The notes beneath the pieces are model-generated. The model had not been told where the DNA came from, did not search any database, and saw only the letters and a list, made by a program, of their open reading frames with translations. From Acidovorax sp. RAC01 (GTDB lineage: Bacteria > Pseudomonadota > Gammaproteobacteria > Burkholderiales > Burkholderiaceae_C): DNA of 64,000 nucleotides. The translations under genes and the position numbers were made by a program. Below, in pieces: positions 62,928 through 64,000 of the stretch. Position 1 is the stretch's first letter. Every line of letters begins with the position of its first letter. The stretch lies in contig NZ_CP016447.1 in assembly GCF_001714725.1 (NCBI RefSeq), forward strand, positions 1,751,001-1,815,000, written 5' to 3'.

Positions 62928-64000
62928 ATGTCTGCATTGCCCCCCATGAAGCTGTCCGGCCTGGAGCCTGTCTCCATTGGCGAGGGCACGCTGTTCGTCA
63001 ACATTGGCGAGCGCACCAACGTCACTGGCTCCAAGGCGTTTGCGCGCATGATTTTGAACGGCCAGTACGAAGAAGCCCTGGCCGTGGCGCGCCAGCAGGT
63101 GGAAAACGGGGCGCAGATCATCGACATCAACATGGACGAGGCCATGCTCGACAGCAAGGCCGCCATGGTGCGGTTTCTGCAGCTCATCGCGTCCGAGCCT
63201 GACATCGCCCGTGTGCCCATCATGGTCGACAGCTCCAAGTGGGACGTGATCGAAGCTGGCCTGCGCTGCATCCAGGGCAAGGGCATCGTCAACTCGATCA
63301 GCATGAAGGAGGGCGTGGACGCCTTCAAGCACCAGGCCAGGCTGGTCAAGCGCTACGGCGCGGCTGCGGTGGTGATGGCGTTTGACGAGCAGGGCCAGGC
63401 TGACACTTACGCCCGCAAGATCGAAATCTGCGAACGCGCCTACCGCATTCTGGTCGACGAGGTGGGCTTCCCGCCCGAAGACATCATCTTCGACCCCAAC
63501 ATCTTTGCCGTGGCCACCGGCATCGAAGAGCACAACAACTACGCCGTCGATTTCATCGAGGCCGTGCGCTGGATCAAGCAGAACCTGCCGGGCGCCAAGG
63601 TGTCGGGCGGCGTGTCCAACGTGTCGTTCAGCTTCCGTGGCAACGACCCCGTGCGCGAGGCCATCCATACCGTGTTCCTGTACCACGCCATCCAGGCGGG
63701 CATGGACATGGGCATCGTCAACGCGGGCATGGTGGGCGTGTACGACGACCTGGAGCCCGTGCTGCGCGAGCGCGTGGAAGACGTGGTGCTCAACCGCCGC
63801 CCCGACGCGGGCGAACGCCTGGTGGAGATTGCCGAAACCGCCAAGAGCGGCGCCAAGGACGAAAGCAAGAAGCTCGAATGGCGCGGCACGCCCGAGCACC
63901 CCAGGACGGTGGGCGAGCGCCTCTCCCACGCGCTGGTGCACGGCATCACCGACTTCATCACCGAAGACACCGAAGAGGCCTACCGCGCCATTCTGGCCAA
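62928..64000 (+). CDS. metH: methionine synthase, folate/cobalamin half (split MetH, C-terminal polypeptide), partial
   Basis: The gene runs off the right edge (357 codons seen). The visible part is the methyltetrahydrofolate-binding domain: [126 protein letters not shown]. Cobalamin-binding and reactivation domains should follow. The ATG at 62928 is used; a GTG at 62910 is possible. Its partner polypeptide, the homocysteine domain, is at 53125. An SAH riboswitch precedes only this half. Confidence 0.96.
   Translation, partial: MSALPPMKLSGLEPVSIGEGTLFVNIGERTNVTGSKAFARMILNGQYEEALAVARQQVENGAQIIDINMDEAMLDSKAAMVRFLQLIASEPDIARVPIMVDSSKWDVIEAGLRCIQGKGIVNSISMKEGVDAFKHQARLVKRYGAAAVVMAFDEQGQADTYARKIEICERAYRILVDEVGFPPEDIIFDPNIFAVATGIEEHNNYAVDFIEAVRWIKQNLPGAKVSGGVSNVSFSFRGNDPVREAIHTVFLYHAIQAGMDMGIVNAGMVGVYDDLEPVLRERVEDVVLNRRPDAGERLVEIAETAKSGAKDESKKLEWRGTPEHPRTVGERLSHALVHGITDFITEDTEEAYRAILA

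Overview
The window looks like chromosome of a Comamonadaceae betaproteobacterium, most likely close to Acidovorax. The reasons are high GC, several 'Bug' (TctC-type) solute receptors, a GTP-type PEP carboxykinase, a methionine synthase split into two polypeptides, an S-adenosylhomocysteine (SAH) riboswitch in front of its second half, and about seven copies of a ~65-bp interspersed repeat of a kind I associate with this family. I see no rRNA, tRNA, prophage, complete IS or CRISPR. All assignments come from reading motifs, gene order and nucleotide patterns; no database search was run.

Layout. 1-6.3 kb (minus): the GlgE alpha-glucan operon, glgB > glgE > treS-maltokinase, with treS running off the left edge. 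6.5-13.0 kb: a small conserved protein, acetoacetyl-CoA ligase, then a Bug receptor and an acyl-CoA ligase on the minus strand, then pssA. 13.2-17.5 kb: an EamA transporter and two paralogous lipoproteins. The DNA between the lipoproteins is a wrecked copy of the 5' end of the transporter gene, so a transporter-lipoprotein unit was duplicated and partly decayed. 17.9-21.3 kb: an L,D-transpeptidase, a Gly/Ser-rich secreted protein and minCDE. 21.4-26.8 kb: MOSC protein and flavin reductase; an alpha/beta-hydrolase-fold protein lacking the nucleophile serine, coupled to an M14 peptidase; a TetR/flavodoxin-fold reductase pair; and a cytochrome b-like membrane protein. 26.8-34.7 kb: dadA with a divergent LysR regulator, a TetR regulator, two fasciclin (FAS1) proteins behind an array of three operator-like palindromes, UspA, a phosphoesterase, a LysR regulator and a membrane protein. 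34.9-42.2 kb: pckG with a leader inverted repeat, queC, a 48-residue membrane protein, ilvA, recQ, and an RRM RNA-binding gene broken by an internal deletion.

42.9-53.1 kb is a catabolic block. A complete TRAP transporter (+) converges on a minus-strand set encoding an iron alcohol dehydrogenase, a Bug receptor, a ketoglutarate-semialdehyde-type aldehyde dehydrogenase and a D-lactate dehydrogenase. A LysR gene diverges from that set and ends 24 bp before metH. From 53.1 kb come the homocysteine half of MetH, ttcA, trhP/yegQ, small and unknown proteins, a ~173-bp fold-back palindrome at the end of gdhA, ppk2, a LysR/PACE efflux pair, and the second half of MetH behind the SAH riboswitch.

The least ordinary features are: repeat copies that lie inside reading frames and are translated as part of AacS, DadA and a reductase; the fold-back element at the gdhA stop; the duplication scar between the lipoproteins; the hydrolase-fold protein with Gly in place of Ser; and the split metH, of which only one half is riboswitch-controlled.
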